The position numbers and the translations under genes were made by a program. The notes under the pieces are model-generated. The model was not told the DNA's origin, did not search any database, and worked only from the letters and a program-made list of their open reading frames with translations. This document shows positions 1 to 7,879 of a stretch of 34,388 bases of DNA, piece after piece (positions within the stretch are counted from its first letter, which is position 1; the number at the start of each line of letters is the position of its first letter). This DNA comes from Planctomycetota bacterium (GTDB lineage: Bacteria > Planctomycetota > Phycisphaerae > WQYP01), in NCBI GenBank assembly GCA_021808105.1, contig JAKBCC010000032.1, positions 1-34,388 on the forward strand, given 5' to 3'.

Positions 1-197
1 AATGTCCATGCCGGCGATGCTGACGTAAAGAGATAATCGCCCTTGGGCGCATTAACATGTATCGTCGCATTGGGTATTGCCGCTGATGCCGCCTGGGCCG
101 TGCTTGCTTTACCGGGGAAAAGGCCCACAGTAAAAATGGCCGAAAACACCACCCCAATGTAATTTCGGGAAAGCAATCGCTGGCACAATTTGCCCAT
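1..197 (-). CDS. N-terminal part of a secreted protein (runs off the window)
   Basis: This ORF is not in the supplied track because it runs off the left edge. On the minus strand an ATG at 197 opens 65 codons without a stop. A GGAG motif lies 9 nt upstream, which is good ribosome-binding spacing. The product begins MGKLCQRLL, followed by a hydrophobic stretch (IGVVFSAIFTVGLF) and an Ala-rich end (AQAASAA) that looks like a Sec signal peptide. The mature start reads PNATIHVNAPKGDYLF, which suggests a beta-rich extracellular domain, but too little is present to name a family. It is divergent from tpx. Confidence 0.6.
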   Translation of the reverse strand, partial: MGKLCQRLLSRNYIGVVFSAIFTVGLFPGKASTAQAASAAIPNATIHVNAPKGDYLFTSASPAWT

Positions 198-316
198 GAC
201 AGAATTCTCCATTTCCTATACCCTGGATATTGCCGCCGCGATCCCACTGCATCTGCCGATTTTCGAAGCGGCTTTTGTATTGAAAGTGTATGGTCAGAGA
301 AGATCTATTGCAAGGA

Positions 317-346
317 TTTCCGCGGCGGCCGTTTCCGCGGCGGCCG
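317..346. repeat. Perfect tandem duplication of a 15-mer
   Basis: The 15-mer TTTCCGCGGCGGCCG occurs twice back to back in the leader region upstream of tpx. It lies between the divergent secreted-protein gene and the tpx start. Each copy contains the CCGCGG palindrome. It may be a simple replication-slippage duplication; no function is visible. Confidence 0.85.
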
Positions 347-437
347 GTTGGTGAAAAACAGAAATGCGTTTAGAATGATGCGGCGAAAATCGGCATTGGC
401 CGATAGTGGAATTCTGACCAACCACAAGGAGTTTGTA

Positions 438-938
438 ATGGCTAATATTACTTTCAAAGGCAGTCCTATTCACACCGTTGGCGACGTTCCAAAAGTGGGC
501 GGAAAGCTTCCGGCTTTTATCTTAACCAAATCGGACTTAAGTTTATTGAAATCCCCGGAACTGGCGGGAAAGACGATCATCCTCAACATATTTCCCAGTA
601 TTGATACATCGGTTTGCGCCCGCTCGGTTCGCCAATTTAATGTTGATGCGGCAGGTCTTGCCAACACCACAGTGTTGTGTATCTCCGCGGATCTTCCGTT
701 TGCGCAAAACCGCTTTTGCGGGGCGGAGGGAATTAAAAACGTTGTGACGCTTTCAACATTCCGCCATCCGGAGTTCGGCAATCTCACCGGATTAACGATT
801 GCGGACGGACCGTTGGCCGGCCTGCTGGCCCGAGCGGTGATCGTAGCTGATGGCACCGGAACAATTAAGTATGTGCAGTTAGTTCCGGAAATCGGGCAAG
901 AACCGGATTACGCCGGGGCCATTGCTGCAGCAAAATAA
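438..938 (+). CDS. tpx: Thiol peroxidase (peroxiredoxin, Tpx family)
   Basis: Thioredoxin-dependent lipid/hydrogen peroxide peroxidase, expected in the cytoplasm or periplasm. The 166-aa product has the normal Tpx length. It matches the family closely at the peroxidatic site (FPSIDTSVC, Cys60) and at the resolving site (ISADLPFAQ...RFCGAEG, Cys94), and it ends with the typical EPDY motif. The ORF track starts at a TTG at 348, but the ATG at 438 is preceded by AAGGAG at proper distance and gives the family's usual N-terminus (MANITFKG). The gene appears monocistronic, followed by about 135 bp before the hydrolase gene. Confidence 0.96.
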   Translation: MANITFKGSPIHTVGDVPKVGGKLPAFILTKSDLSLLKSPELAGKTIILNIFPSIDTSVCARSVRQFNVDAAGLANTTVLCISADLPFAQNRFCGAEGIKNVVTLSTFRHPEFGNLTGLTIADGPLAGLLARAVIVADGTGTIKYVQLVPEIGQEPDYAGAIAAAK

Positions 939-1016
939 ATATTAGCTGTCGCTTTTTTCGCACCCACAGTTGCGTTCAAGCGTATCGAATGCGGTGTCAC
1001 GAGCGCGGGGGAGTCG

Positions 1017-1045
1017 TTGCGCTATGCGGGGCACCGTGTTAGACT
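1017..1045 (+). promoter_or_regulatory. Possible sigma70-type promoter of the dienelactone hydrolase gene
   Basis: TTGCGC (1017-1022) and TAGACT (1040-1045) are separated by 17 bp, about 30 bp upstream of the hydrolase ATG. Each hexamer matches consensus only partly, so this is a plausible but weak call. Confidence 0.35.
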
Positions 1046-1075
1046 ATTTGGTACGTCCTAAGGAGGTATTCGTCT

Positions 1076-1798
1076 ATGGCCAATGAAATACATACCACAT
1101 GGATTGAACCAGTTCCCAGCCGTCGGGCGTTTTATGCGCACCCCATCGGCGCGACAAAACGTCCGCTGATTATTGTGGTGTTTGAAGTCTTCGGGCTTAA
1201 TGAGCATTTTCAGTCCGTTGCGACGCAGATTGCACAAAATGGTTATTGTGCGGTTGTACCGGATTTATTTGACGGCAAGGTATTCAGTTATACCGATATT
1301 CAAGGTGCCATGGACACCGCCAAAAATCTCGATTCCGGCGTTATTATTCAGCACATCACACAAAGCATCGACCACCTCACGAATCAACCGGAGGTGGACA
1401 CCTCGCGATGCGGCATTATTGGGTTTTGCATGGGCGGGCGGATCAGCTTTATGGCTGCATGTAAACTCGGTGCACGAATTAAATCCGCAGTTTGTTTTTA
1501 CGGCGGCTCCATCGCCCCCGTGGCACCGGATCGCATGGGCCGCACCAGCCTGCTTACGGAGGAAAATCTCACCAACCTCACCGCCCCGCTGTTTCTCGCG
1601 TATGGCAGCCAAGATACACACATTCCGCCCGAAGAACATGCGCGCATCGTGGAAGCTCTCGGCAGACATAAGAAACGCTATACCCTGGCCCTGTTCGACG
1701 GCCCCCATGCCTTCGCCAGTGATCGCAGAGAGTCCTACCGCCCCGAAGCCGCCAAACAAGCATGGAAAATGGCGTATGAACACTTTGAAATATTATAG
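1076..1798 (+). CDS. Dienelactone hydrolase family protein
   Basis: An alpha/beta-hydrolase of the carboxymethylenebutenolidase (dienelactone hydrolase) family, 240 aa, close to the usual ~235 aa. The nucleophile motif GFCMGG (Cys near residue 118) uses cysteine as in true DLH. The early Glu motif (VFEVFGLNEH) is present. The acid and base are likely the Asp in YGSQDTHIP and the His in DGPHAF. Many such proteins act on unknown esters or lactones, so the substrate cannot be assigned. A near-perfect ribosome-binding site (AAGGAGGT) precedes the ATG. No signal peptide is seen, so it is likely cytoplasmic. Confidence 0.92.
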   Translation: MANEIHTTWIEPVPSRRAFYAHPIGATKRPLIIVVFEVFGLNEHFQSVATQIAQNGYCAVVPDLFDGKVFSYTDIQGAMDTAKNLDSGVIIQHITQSIDHLTNQPEVDTSRCGIIGFCMGGRISFMAACKLGARIKSAVCFYGGSIAPVAPDRMGRTSLLTEENLTNLTAPLFLAYGSQDTHIPPEEHARIVEALGRHKKRYTLALFDGPHAFASDRRESYRPEAAKQAWKMAYEHFEIL

Positions 1799-1801
1799 AA
1801 A

Positions 1802-2245
1802 TTGCAACCATTCACAAGGATCCGATCGAGCGGGCTGAGAAGCCTGCACCATAATGCAGGCCCGCAACATGCCAAAATCACCCAGATATCCACCAGCCAT
1901 TATTACAAACATGACGTGGACCGCTTGGCGCAAGTCATTCGACACTCGCTTGACCCCAAGAACCTTGGCGAGATCCACGATAAGATAGCCGAATTATTCA
2001 ATGAGTACCATCGCGAAGAAAGCAGAATCCTATCCAGTTTTGCGCCGCGCAGGCCGGTGCCGGGGGCACCTCACCAGCGGAACACAGAATGCCCGTTCCA
2101 AAACGCGAACGGCGACTGGACCGCACCGGCGATACCGAAGTCTTTCACTTCCCAAGAGGTGACTCGATTCAGCGAGTTAGCGGTTAAAATCTGGGAGCGA
2201 TGCAACAAAATTATCTCGGCGCTGCCGAGGCTCAGTCAAAACTGA
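1802..2245 (+). CDS. Hypothetical protein, start uncertain
   Basis: A 147-codon ORF with coding-like composition but no recognised family. The middle (LDPKNLGEIHDKIAELFNEYHREESRIL) and the end (VTRFSELAVKIWERCNKII) look helical and charged. There is no ATG anywhere in the frame; the track begins at a TTG four bases after the preceding stop, without a convincing ribosome-binding site. It could therefore be a remnant of a longer gene that lost its 5' part, or a small gene translated by coupling to the hydrolase. It converges on nadB. Confidence 0.4.
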   Translation: MQPFTRIRSSGLRSLHHNAGPQHAKITQISTSHYYKHDVDRLAQVIRHSLDPKNLGEIHDKIAELFNEYHREESRILSSFAPRRPVPGAPHQRNTECPFQNANGDWTAPAIPKSFTSQEVTRFSELAVKIWERCNKIISALPRLSQN

Positions 2246-2259
2246 ATCTCAAATTCAGT
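2241..2259. terminator. Hairpin between convergent genes
   Basis: A perfect 7-bp inverted repeat (ACTGAAT / ATTCAGT, 5-nt loop) overlaps the stop codon of the 1802 ORF and lies 31 bp from the convergent end of nadB. There is no strong T-tract, so it would be at best a weak or bidirectional terminator. Confidence 0.35.
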
Positions 2260-2289
2260 CGCGCAGCTTTGGGGCCGGATTATCTACTT

Positions 2290-3954
2290 TCATGGCACAC
2301 TGCCTGTGGCGTCCGCGGATTCGTTATTCACCGCGATTTTCATCGGGATTTTTGACATGGCCCGCCAATCCAGGTGACATTTCCAGTTGCGGTCATCGCG
2401 TTCGGGATAATCTGTGCGGTAATGCACGCCGCGCGTTTCCTGCCGCACACCTGCAGCCGCCGAAATCAGCCGCGACATTTGCAGCATGTTCTGCAATTCC
2501 CAGCCCGTGGGCTTATCAAATACTTTGTCCAGCAGATAATGCGACCAGAAATCAATGATTTCCAGTGCCTCGTCCAGTCGCGGCCCGACACGTTCAATGC
2601 CGACATTGCGCCACATTAAAGATCGCAAGGATCCGAAGACATCCTGAATGTCGAATTCCGTACGTTCACTGGGGACAATTTCCGCTGCGACGATCGGAAC
2701 TTCCAGAGAACGGCTGTGCCCCGCCAACGCCGCCGCAGCGTCCTCGCCGGCTCGCTTACCAAAAACCAGCGCTTCAATAAGTGAATTGCTGGCAAGGCGA
2801 TTGGCTCCATGCAGACCGCTGTAGGCGGCCTCACCAATGGCGTACAAATTTTCAACATCCGTGCGTCCCAGAAGGTCGCACGCCACCCCCCCCACCATGT
2901 AATGGGCACTGGGATGCACCGGTATGGGTTGCCGAGAGGGGTTAATGCCGAACTGCATGCACACCTGGTAAATACCCGGAAATCGTATTTTGAATGCTTC
3001 TTCGCTGATGTGGCGGCAATCAAGAAATACATGCGTTGTGCGGGTTTTGGCCATCTGCGCCATAATGCCGCGCGAAACCACATCGCGCGGAGCCAAATCC
3101 GCCTGCGGGTGATAATCCGGCATGAAATGATACCCGGCTCTATCAATGAGTCTGGCTCCTTCACCCCGCACCGCTTCACTGACCAGCGATCGCGCCGAGC
3201 CGGCAATGTAAATGGTCGTGGGATGGAATTGTACCATTTCCATATCTCGAAGTGTCGCTCCCGCCCGCCAGGCCATGGCGTGCCCATCGGCGGTGGCAAT
3301 GGAGGGATTGGTTGTTTCGCGATATAAAGCTCCGGCTCCGCCGCTGGCCAACAGGGTTTTGCGCCCGAACATGACAAATAATCCGCGTTGCTGATTCCAT
3401 GCCAGAGCGCCCAGAACACGATTCTCCTGCGTTATTAAATCCAGAACAAACGTATGCTCAAGTATCGATACTTGCTCATGCCTGCGAACCACTCCCATGA
3501 GGCAGTTGGCCAATTCGCGCCCGGTGGCATCGCCCAGGGCGTGGACAATTCGCGCAAAGGAATGCCCTCCCTCGCGGGCAAAGGCCAGCCGGCCGTCCGT
3601 TTCACGGTCAAAATTCGCCCCCCACCGTATCAGCTCTTCAATGCGCGCCGGGCCTTCCCTTACCACCGTTTCCACTGCCGGCCTGTCACCCAGCCCACAT
3701 GCCACCGTCAGCGTATCTTCAATATGGCTCTGAAAACTGTCATCCGCCTGCATCACGCTGGCAATGCCGCCCTGCGCGTAATACGTGTTGGATTCCGACA
3801 ACTGATGCTTGGACACCACCAGCACATCCAGTGATTCTGCCGCCGCTGCCGCCGCCGCCCGCAAGCCGGCCACACCCCCGCCGATGATCAATATATCGGT
3901 GTGAATTTGCGGCAGGCGTTTGGTTTTAAAAGGCAGCAGATATCGGCGATTCAT
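2290..3954 (-). CDS. nadB: L-aspartate oxidase
   Basis: A flavoprotein that oxidises L-aspartate to iminoaspartate, the first step of de novo NAD synthesis. The 554-aa product shows the N-terminal FAD dinucleotide fold (ILIIGGGVAGLRAA). It also has the succinate-dehydrogenase/fumarate-reductase-type signature around SAHYMVGGVACD and the FAD-capping helix region GLHGANRLASNSLIEALVFG. NadB rather than SdhA is favoured by its short length, the ARIVHALGDATGREL segment and the absence of sdh neighbours. The track starts 10 codons earlier, but the ATG at 3954 has GAGGAG seven bases upstream. nadA and nadC are not in the window. Confidence 0.93.
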   Translation of the reverse strand: MNRRYLLPFKTKRLPQIHTDILIIGGGVAGLRAAAAAAAESLDVLVVSKHQLSESNTYYAQGGIASVMQADDSFQSHIEDTLTVACGLGDRPAVETVVREGPARIEELIRWGANFDRETDGRLAFAREGGHSFARIVHALGDATGRELANCLMGVVRRHEQVSILEHTFVLDLITQENRVLGALAWNQQRGLFVMFGRKTLLASGGAGALYRETTNPSIATADGHAMAWRAGATLRDMEMVQFHPTTIYIAGSARSLVSEAVRGEGARLIDRAGYHFMPDYHPQADLAPRDVVSRGIMAQMAKTRTTHVFLDCRHISEEAFKIRFPGIYQVCMQFGINPSRQPIPVHPSAHYMVGGVACDLLGRTDVENLYAIGEAAYSGLHGANRLASNSLIEALVFGKRAGEDAAAALAGHSRSLEVPIVAAEIVPSERTEFDIQDVFGSLRSLMWRNVGIERVGPRLDEALEIIDFWSHYLLDKVFDKPTGWELQNMLQMSRLISAAAGVRQETRGVHYRTDYPERDDRNWKCHLDWRAMSKIPMKIAVNNESADATGSVP

Positions 3955-3993
3955 TCCAATACTCCTCACAATTGCGACGGTCACAACAGAATG

Positions 3994-3999
3994 ATTATA
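3994..3999 (-). promoter_or_regulatory. Candidate -10 element for nadB
   Basis: Read on the minus strand, a consensus TATAAT lies about 40 bp upstream of the nadB ATG in the 120-bp gap after the dehydrogenase gene. No good -35 hexamer is visible at standard spacing, so the call is tentative. Confidence 0.3.
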
Positions 4000-4074
4000 C
4001 GGGGATTACCTGTTTTTTTGCGGTTGGAAGCAATCCGGCCTGTTTTATTCAATGCGTCCAGAGGTTTTGCCGGC

Positions 4075-5415
4075 TCAGGCCGGGGTAATTTTGCCGCGGC
4101 CCAGGCGGATACCCGCCATGGCGTTGCGTGTGTCTACGATACGCCGGGCGTGCTGTGCGATAAAACGCCAGTCATATAGCGAGTGATCCGTCGCGATCAG
4201 CACAAGGTCATACCGCTTGAGATTGGCAGCCGTCAGCGCAACGGACTTCATCTTCAAATCATGCTGCCGCTGGGGATGGGTCCGCGGAATAAACGGATCA
4301 TTGTAATCCACGCGTGCGCCCCGGTGCTTCAACTGCTCAATAAGCACAACCGATGGCGACTCGCGCAGGTCATCCACATCTTTTTTATACGCCAGCCCCA
4401 ACACCAGAATGCGGGATCCGCGAATGGCACGTCCCACATCATTGAGCGCCTCGGCGACTTTACTAATTACATGATATGGCATCGCGGTATTCAACTCGCC
4501 GGCTAATTCTATAAAGCGCGCCGTAACATCGTACTGTTTGGCTTTCCAGCTTAGATAAAATGGATCAATGGGAATGCAGTGGCCGCCCAGGCCCGGACCG
4601 GGATAAAACGCCTGAAACCCGAACGGTTTGGTTTTCGCGGCGGCGATGACTTTCCATACATCAATACCCATGCGGTCAAGAATTATTTTTAATTCATTGA
4701 TCATCGCAATGTTGATACAGCGGTAGCAATTTTCCAGTATCTTTCCGGCCTCGGCAATTTCACAACTTTCCACCGGCACCACGGTTTTAACGGCTTGACC
4801 GTAAAGCGCACAGGCGGCTTTTAATGCACCGGCATCCATGCCGCCGACAACTTTGGGAATATCGATCGTCTGAAAATCCTTGCGGCCCGGATCTTCCCGC
4901 TCCGGCGAATAGGCCAGAAGAAAATCCTTTCCGGATTTTAGCCCGCCGGCCTCAAGTACCGGCAATACAACTTCGCGTGTCGTGCCTGGATAGGTGGTGG
5001 ATTCGAGAACAATCAGTTGCCCGCGGCGTAAATATTTGCTGATCGCCTCGGCAGTTCCCGAGACATACTGCATATCCGGCTCACGGTTAACAGTCAGCGG
5101 CGTGGGAACACAGATAATCAGCGCATCGCAATGGGCCATGCGGGAAAAATCAATGGTGGGTGTGAAATGGCCGTCGCGCACAAGTGTGCCAATGATTTTC
5201 GGAGAAATATGGCGAATGTAGCTTTTGCCGGAGTTCAACATCCGAACTTTGGCATCATCGACATCAAAACCGATGGTGGTAAAACCGGAATCGGAAAAGG
5301 CTTTTACCAGAGGCAGCCCGACATACCCCAGGCCAATGACGCCGACAATCGCTTTTTTGAATTCAATGCGTTGAACCAGTTCGGAAATAGACCAACTCGT
5401 ATTTTTCATCCGCAT
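4075..5415 (-). CDS. UDP-sugar 6-dehydrogenase (UDP-GlcNAc dehydrogenase-like, WbpA/TuaD group)
   Basis: An NAD-dependent nucleotide-sugar dehydrogenase that oxidises the C6 of a UDP-hexose(amine) to the uronic acid for envelope or exopolysaccharide synthesis. The sequence has the Rossmann motif GLGYVGLP (about residue 30), the ESTTYPGTT loop (140-148) and the catalytic-Cys motif GPGLGGHCIPIDP. The nucleophile is Cys282, counted from the TTG used in the track. The C-terminal domain begins near LGLAYKKDVDDLRESPS. Overall flavour is closer to UDP-GlcNAc/UDP-ManNAc dehydrogenases than to UDP-glucose dehydrogenases, but substrate cannot be fixed by eye. TTG (5421) or ATG (5415) could start it; I use the ATG. 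It directly follows a 50-aa membrane peptide gene. Confidence 0.88.
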   Translation of the reverse strand: MRMKNTSWSISELVQRIEFKKAIVGVIGLGYVGLPLVKAFSDSGFTTIGFDVDDAKVRMLNSGKSYIRHISPKIIGTLVRDGHFTPTIDFSRMAHCDALIICVPTPLTVNREPDMQYVSGTAEAISKYLRRGQLIVLESTTYPGTTREVVLPVLEAGGLKSGKDFLLAYSPEREDPGRKDFQTIDIPKVVGGMDAGALKAACALYGQAVKTVVPVESCEIAEAGKILENCYRCINIAMINELKIILDRMGIDVWKVIAAAKTKPFGFQAFYPGPGLGGHCIPIDPFYLSWKAKQYDVTARFIELAGELNTAMPYHVISKVAEALNDVGRAIRGSRILVLGLAYKKDVDDLRESPSVVLIEQLKHRGARVDYNDPFIPRTHPQRQHDLKMKSVALTAANLKRYDLVLIATDHSLYDWRFIAQHARRIVDTRNAMAGIRLGRGKITPA

Positions 5416-5429
5416 TTCCAAATTCAGGG

Positions 5430-5582
5430 TTATTTGCTGGTATGGACGGCCATAGGAACAACATGCTGGACCGTCTGCCGTAACGCGGGCATTCCCGCGG
5501 TACGCTCATGATGGGCCAGATAAAGCAACCCCAGCAGCACCAGCAATCCAATAACAATTTCAACCGGGTAATTTGTATCCAT
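5430..5582 (-). CDS. Small single-pass membrane protein (50 aa), not in ORF track
   Basis: Read by hand: an ATG at 5582 opens 50 codons to a TAA at 5430. The product begins MDTNYPVEIVIGLLVLLGLLYLAHH, which is one confident transmembrane helix, followed by a basic, polar tail of about 25 residues. A GAGGTG motif upstream could be the ribosome-binding site. It sits just downstream of lspA (65 bp gap) and its stop lies 14 bp before the dehydrogenase ATG, so it is probably co-transcribed with both. It resembles the tiny unannotated membrane proteins often missed by gene callers; no function is recognised. Confidence 0.55.
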   Translation of the reverse strand: MDTNYPVEIVIGLLVLLGLLYLAHHERTAGMPALRQTVQHVVPMAVHTSK

Positions 5583-5646
5583 AATGACCCATCACCTCGT
5601 AACTGGGACTTTCAAATAACGGTCCTGCCTCCGCAGCCTGCGACCG

Positions 5647-6231
5647 TTAATCCTGCAGCGCAGCGTGCATCTGCGCACCCTGAAACAGCCAGCAGGCAAC
5701 AAGCAGCGGTACACCGATGCACAGCATGGCGTCCGCAAGATTAAATATCCATGGCCAATAGTGCAGAAGTATAAAATCCCGCACTTTGCCGCCATTGAAA
5801 GCACGATCATACAAATTACCCATGGCCCCTGCCAGAATCAGCCCCAGCGCGCTATGCATCACCCATTGGCGGCGTTGCGTGTTCATGAAAACATAGACTA
5901 CAAAACCAATTGCCACAAGACTGATGAGAATAAACAGGGGAGCCAAACCCGGCCCGACGCCGAAAACGGCTCCCGGATTCAATGTGGTACGCAGTTGCAG
6001 AACATCCGGAATCAGAACCACATGATGGGAACCTGGCCCGTAACCCAGCTTGGCAAACGCCAGATGCTTAGTCCATAAATCCGCAGTCAGCCCACACACG
6101 GCAAGGAACACAAATCGCAGCCACGCAACCGGAGATGATTTCGCTAATGGAATTACCGCATGGGCAGCGGTAACCGGTGAGGAATCGGACGGTTCAGGCA
6201 CGTGGGAAACCGAGCTGATGGGTTGATTCAT
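5647..6231 (-). CDS. lspA: Lipoprotein signal peptidase (signal peptidase II)
   Basis: An inner-membrane aspartyl protease that cleaves signal peptides of prolipoproteins after lipidation. The C-terminal part has the family motifs: TLNPGAVFG, GAMGNLYDR, VRDFI and FNLADAM. The catalytic aspartates are probably Asp152 and Asp167 counted from the ATG at 6231. Four hydrophobic segments fit the four-helix topology. At 194 aa it is longer than the usual ~160 aa because of a ~35-residue soluble N-terminal extension rich in Ser and Pro. The track starts at a TTG at 6261. The gene follows the DksA-like gene by at most 41 bp, so it is likely in the same transcript. Confidence 0.92.
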   Translation of the reverse strand: MNQPISSVSHVPEPSDSSPVTAAHAVIPLAKSSPVAWLRFVFLAVCGLTADLWTKHLAFAKLGYGPGSHHVVLIPDVLQLRTTLNPGAVFGVGPGLAPLFILISLVAIGFVVYVFMNTQRRQWVMHSALGLILAGAMGNLYDRAFNGGKVRDFILLHYWPWIFNLADAMLCIGVPLLVACWLFQGAQMHAALQD

Positions 6232-6272
6232 GATGCCGTCCAGCCGAAACAATTCAGTCAAACAATATTTAT

Positions 6273-7037
6273 TTATTCGTCTTCTTCATCCGACATTTCC
6301 ACGATCGTGTTTTCATGGCCATTACGCGGCAGCATTCCGCTTTCCAGCATTCGGGCATATTCAATACAGTATTTGGCCCATGGCTTGGCTTCCAACCGGG
6401 CTTTGCCGATGATTTTGCCGGTCGCGACGCACACGCCAAACGTGCCATCCTCTATCCGGGCGATGGCTTCCTGAATTTCCTTCAGCAGCTCTCGTTCGCT
6501 TTCAATCAGGCCCAGGGTAAATTCCTGTTCAAAATTATCAGTTCCAACATCCGCCATGTGCATGGGACTGCTGGAATGATTGTCCTGATTTCGGAAGGCT
6601 TCGCTTTCCATCGACCCGACATCACCCAGAATTTCTCGACGCTTTTCCAGCAGCAGTGTGCGGAAATTCTCTAATTCGGTTTTGGAAAGTTTGACTGCCG
6701 GTATTTTCGTTGCCCCACCGCCGGTTGAGCCGTTGAGCCGATGAGCACTGCCGTTAATCGCTTTGCTGTTCACCGGCTTGGATTGCCGGGCATCAGGAAT
6801 GTTGCGACTTTTTGCCGCCCGTGACGGCTCCGGCCGGGATGCGGCCTTGCCCACGCGGACAACTTTATACGCGGACGCTTTACTGCGTGCCTTCACCGAC
6901 GTACTGGCGGCAACTTTCTTTTGCGTACCTTTCATAATTTTGGCCCCCGGCTTTGGCTTGGCCTTGGGTTTCGCTTTGATGATCGCCTTGGGGGCATACT
7001 TTCCCGGCTTGGTTTTGATTACTTTCTTAACGGACAT
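6273..7037 (-). CDS. DksA/TraR-family protein with Lys/Ala-rich histone-H1-like N-terminus
   Basis: A 254-aa protein whose C-terminal ~140 residues form a DksA/TraR coiled coil (ELENFRTLLLEKRREIL... LLKEIQEAIARIEDGTFG) and a zinc-finger-like end. Only two of the usual four cysteines remain (Cys203 in GVCVATGK and Cys224 in KYCIEYAR), so it probably does not bind zinc in the classic way. The first ~110 residues are a low-complexity Lys/Ala/Pro tail (KAKPKAKPKPGAK) resembling bacterial histone-H1-like tails, which may contact DNA or RNA. The likely role is an RNA-polymerase secondary-channel regulator, by family inference. The ATG at 7037 has GGAG five bases upstream. lspA follows immediately. 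Confidence 0.85.
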   Translation of the reverse strand: MSVKKVIKTKPGKYAPKAIIKAKPKAKPKPGAKIMKGTQKKVAASTSVKARSKASAYKVVRVGKAASRPEPSRAAKSRNIPDARQSKPVNSKAINGSAHRLNGSTGGGATKIPAVKLSKTELENFRTLLLEKRREILGDVGSMESEAFRNQDNHSSSPMHMADVGTDNFEQEFTLGLIESERELLKEIQEAIARIEDGTFGVCVATGKIIGKARLEAKPWAKYCIEYARMLESGMLPRNGHENTIVEMSDEEDE

Positions 7038-7129
7038 GTACACTCCATCAACTGCCGAAAACCAACTGTTTTACCCTCTTGTTATTCACTTATCGCGAAA
7101 GCTCTCCGCGCAAAGTGCCAAGATTCATT

Positions 7130-7158
7130 AACATATCGGCTTAATGCGGTTAAGTCAA
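7130..7158 (-). promoter_or_regulatory. Predicted promoter of the DksA-like/lspA operon, with internal dyad
   Basis: On the minus strand, TTGACT (7153-7158) and TATGTT (7130-7135) are spaced by exactly 17 bp, about 93 bp upstream of the DksA-like ATG. A perfect small dyad (CTTAA-TGCGG-TTAAG) lies in the spacer and overlaps the edge of the -35, which could be an operator. Confidence 0.55.
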
Positions 7159-7255
7159 TCGAAACGCTTCACATTTTTTCGTGAAAAATCGTTTTTTGGC
7201 CGCATTTAAGGCCTTTTATTCTGGTGAATGGTAAGTTCCCGGGCGACCGACTTCG

Positions 7256-7879
7256 TTAGCGCGCATACGGCCTAAGCACGCCAATGACGACGCCTTGAAT
7301 CGTCACATCGGAATCCACGTAAATGGGAGCCATGGATTTATTGGCGGGCTGCAATCGAACCCGATTCTTTTCGCGGTAGATACGCTTCAGCGTGGCCGCC
7401 CCGTCGGAAAGCAGAGCCACCACGGTTTCCCCATCGCGCGCCGTTGAGCGCTGTTCAACAATGACCAGATCACCATCGGTAATATGATCCTCTATCATTG
7501 AATCGCCGCGTACCCGCAGCGCGAACGTGCCGAAGCGTGATGCAAACATATCTCCAAGACTGATGGTGTCGGGATTCTCCACTGCTTCAATCGGATAGCC
7601 CGCCGCGATGGAACCGGCCATCGGAAAGTCAGTCGCCTGGCTGTGTTGATTCCATGGCTCAGGCAGCTTCACTGCCGGATGCACAGTCAAAGAGCGTGCC
7701 TTGTGCGGTTCGCGCAGGATGAGCTTTTTTCGTTCCAGGGCCTGAACGTGCTCGAACACGGTGACCTTGGACACGCCGAGCTGATCGGCCAGTTCCTGCA
7801 TCGTCGGCGAAAAGCCCTGCCGCAGCCGAAAGTCGCGGATAGCAGTAAGAATCGCCAATTGCTTCGGCGTTGGTGTCAT
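7256..7879 (-). CDS. lexA: LexA repressor
   Basis: The SOS repressor with self-cleaving protease domain, 207 aa, typical length. The N-terminal winged helix (MTPTPKQLAILTAIRDF... SPTMQELADQLGVSKVTVFEHV) matches LexA. The cleavage bond is Ala93-Gly94 in SIAAGYPIEA. The catalytic dyad is Ser127 (RGDSMIEDHI) and Lys165 (AATLKRIY). The start ATG overlaps the TGA of the upstream reading frame (ATGA), indicating translational coupling. A GAAC-N7-GAAC direct repeat in the promoter of this operon suggests autoregulation. The recognition helix (residues ~26-46) has a sequence context that differs from E. coli LexA, consistent with a different operator. Confidence 0.95.
   Translation of the reverse strand: MTPTPKQLAILTAIRDFRLRQGFSPTMQELADQLGVSKVTVFEHVQALERKKLILREPHKARSLTVHPAVKLPEPWNQHSQATDFPMAGSIAAGYPIEAVENPDTISLGDMFASRFGTFALRVRGDSMIEDHITDGDLVIVEQRSTARDGETVVALLSDGAATLKRIYREKNRVRLQPANKSMAPIYVDSDVTIQGVVIGVLRPYAR

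Noticed and set aside
2616-3419. 267-aa minus-strand ORF inside nadB
   Set aside because: Out-of-frame shadow of nadB, with Trp/Arg-rich composition typical of a shifted frame.
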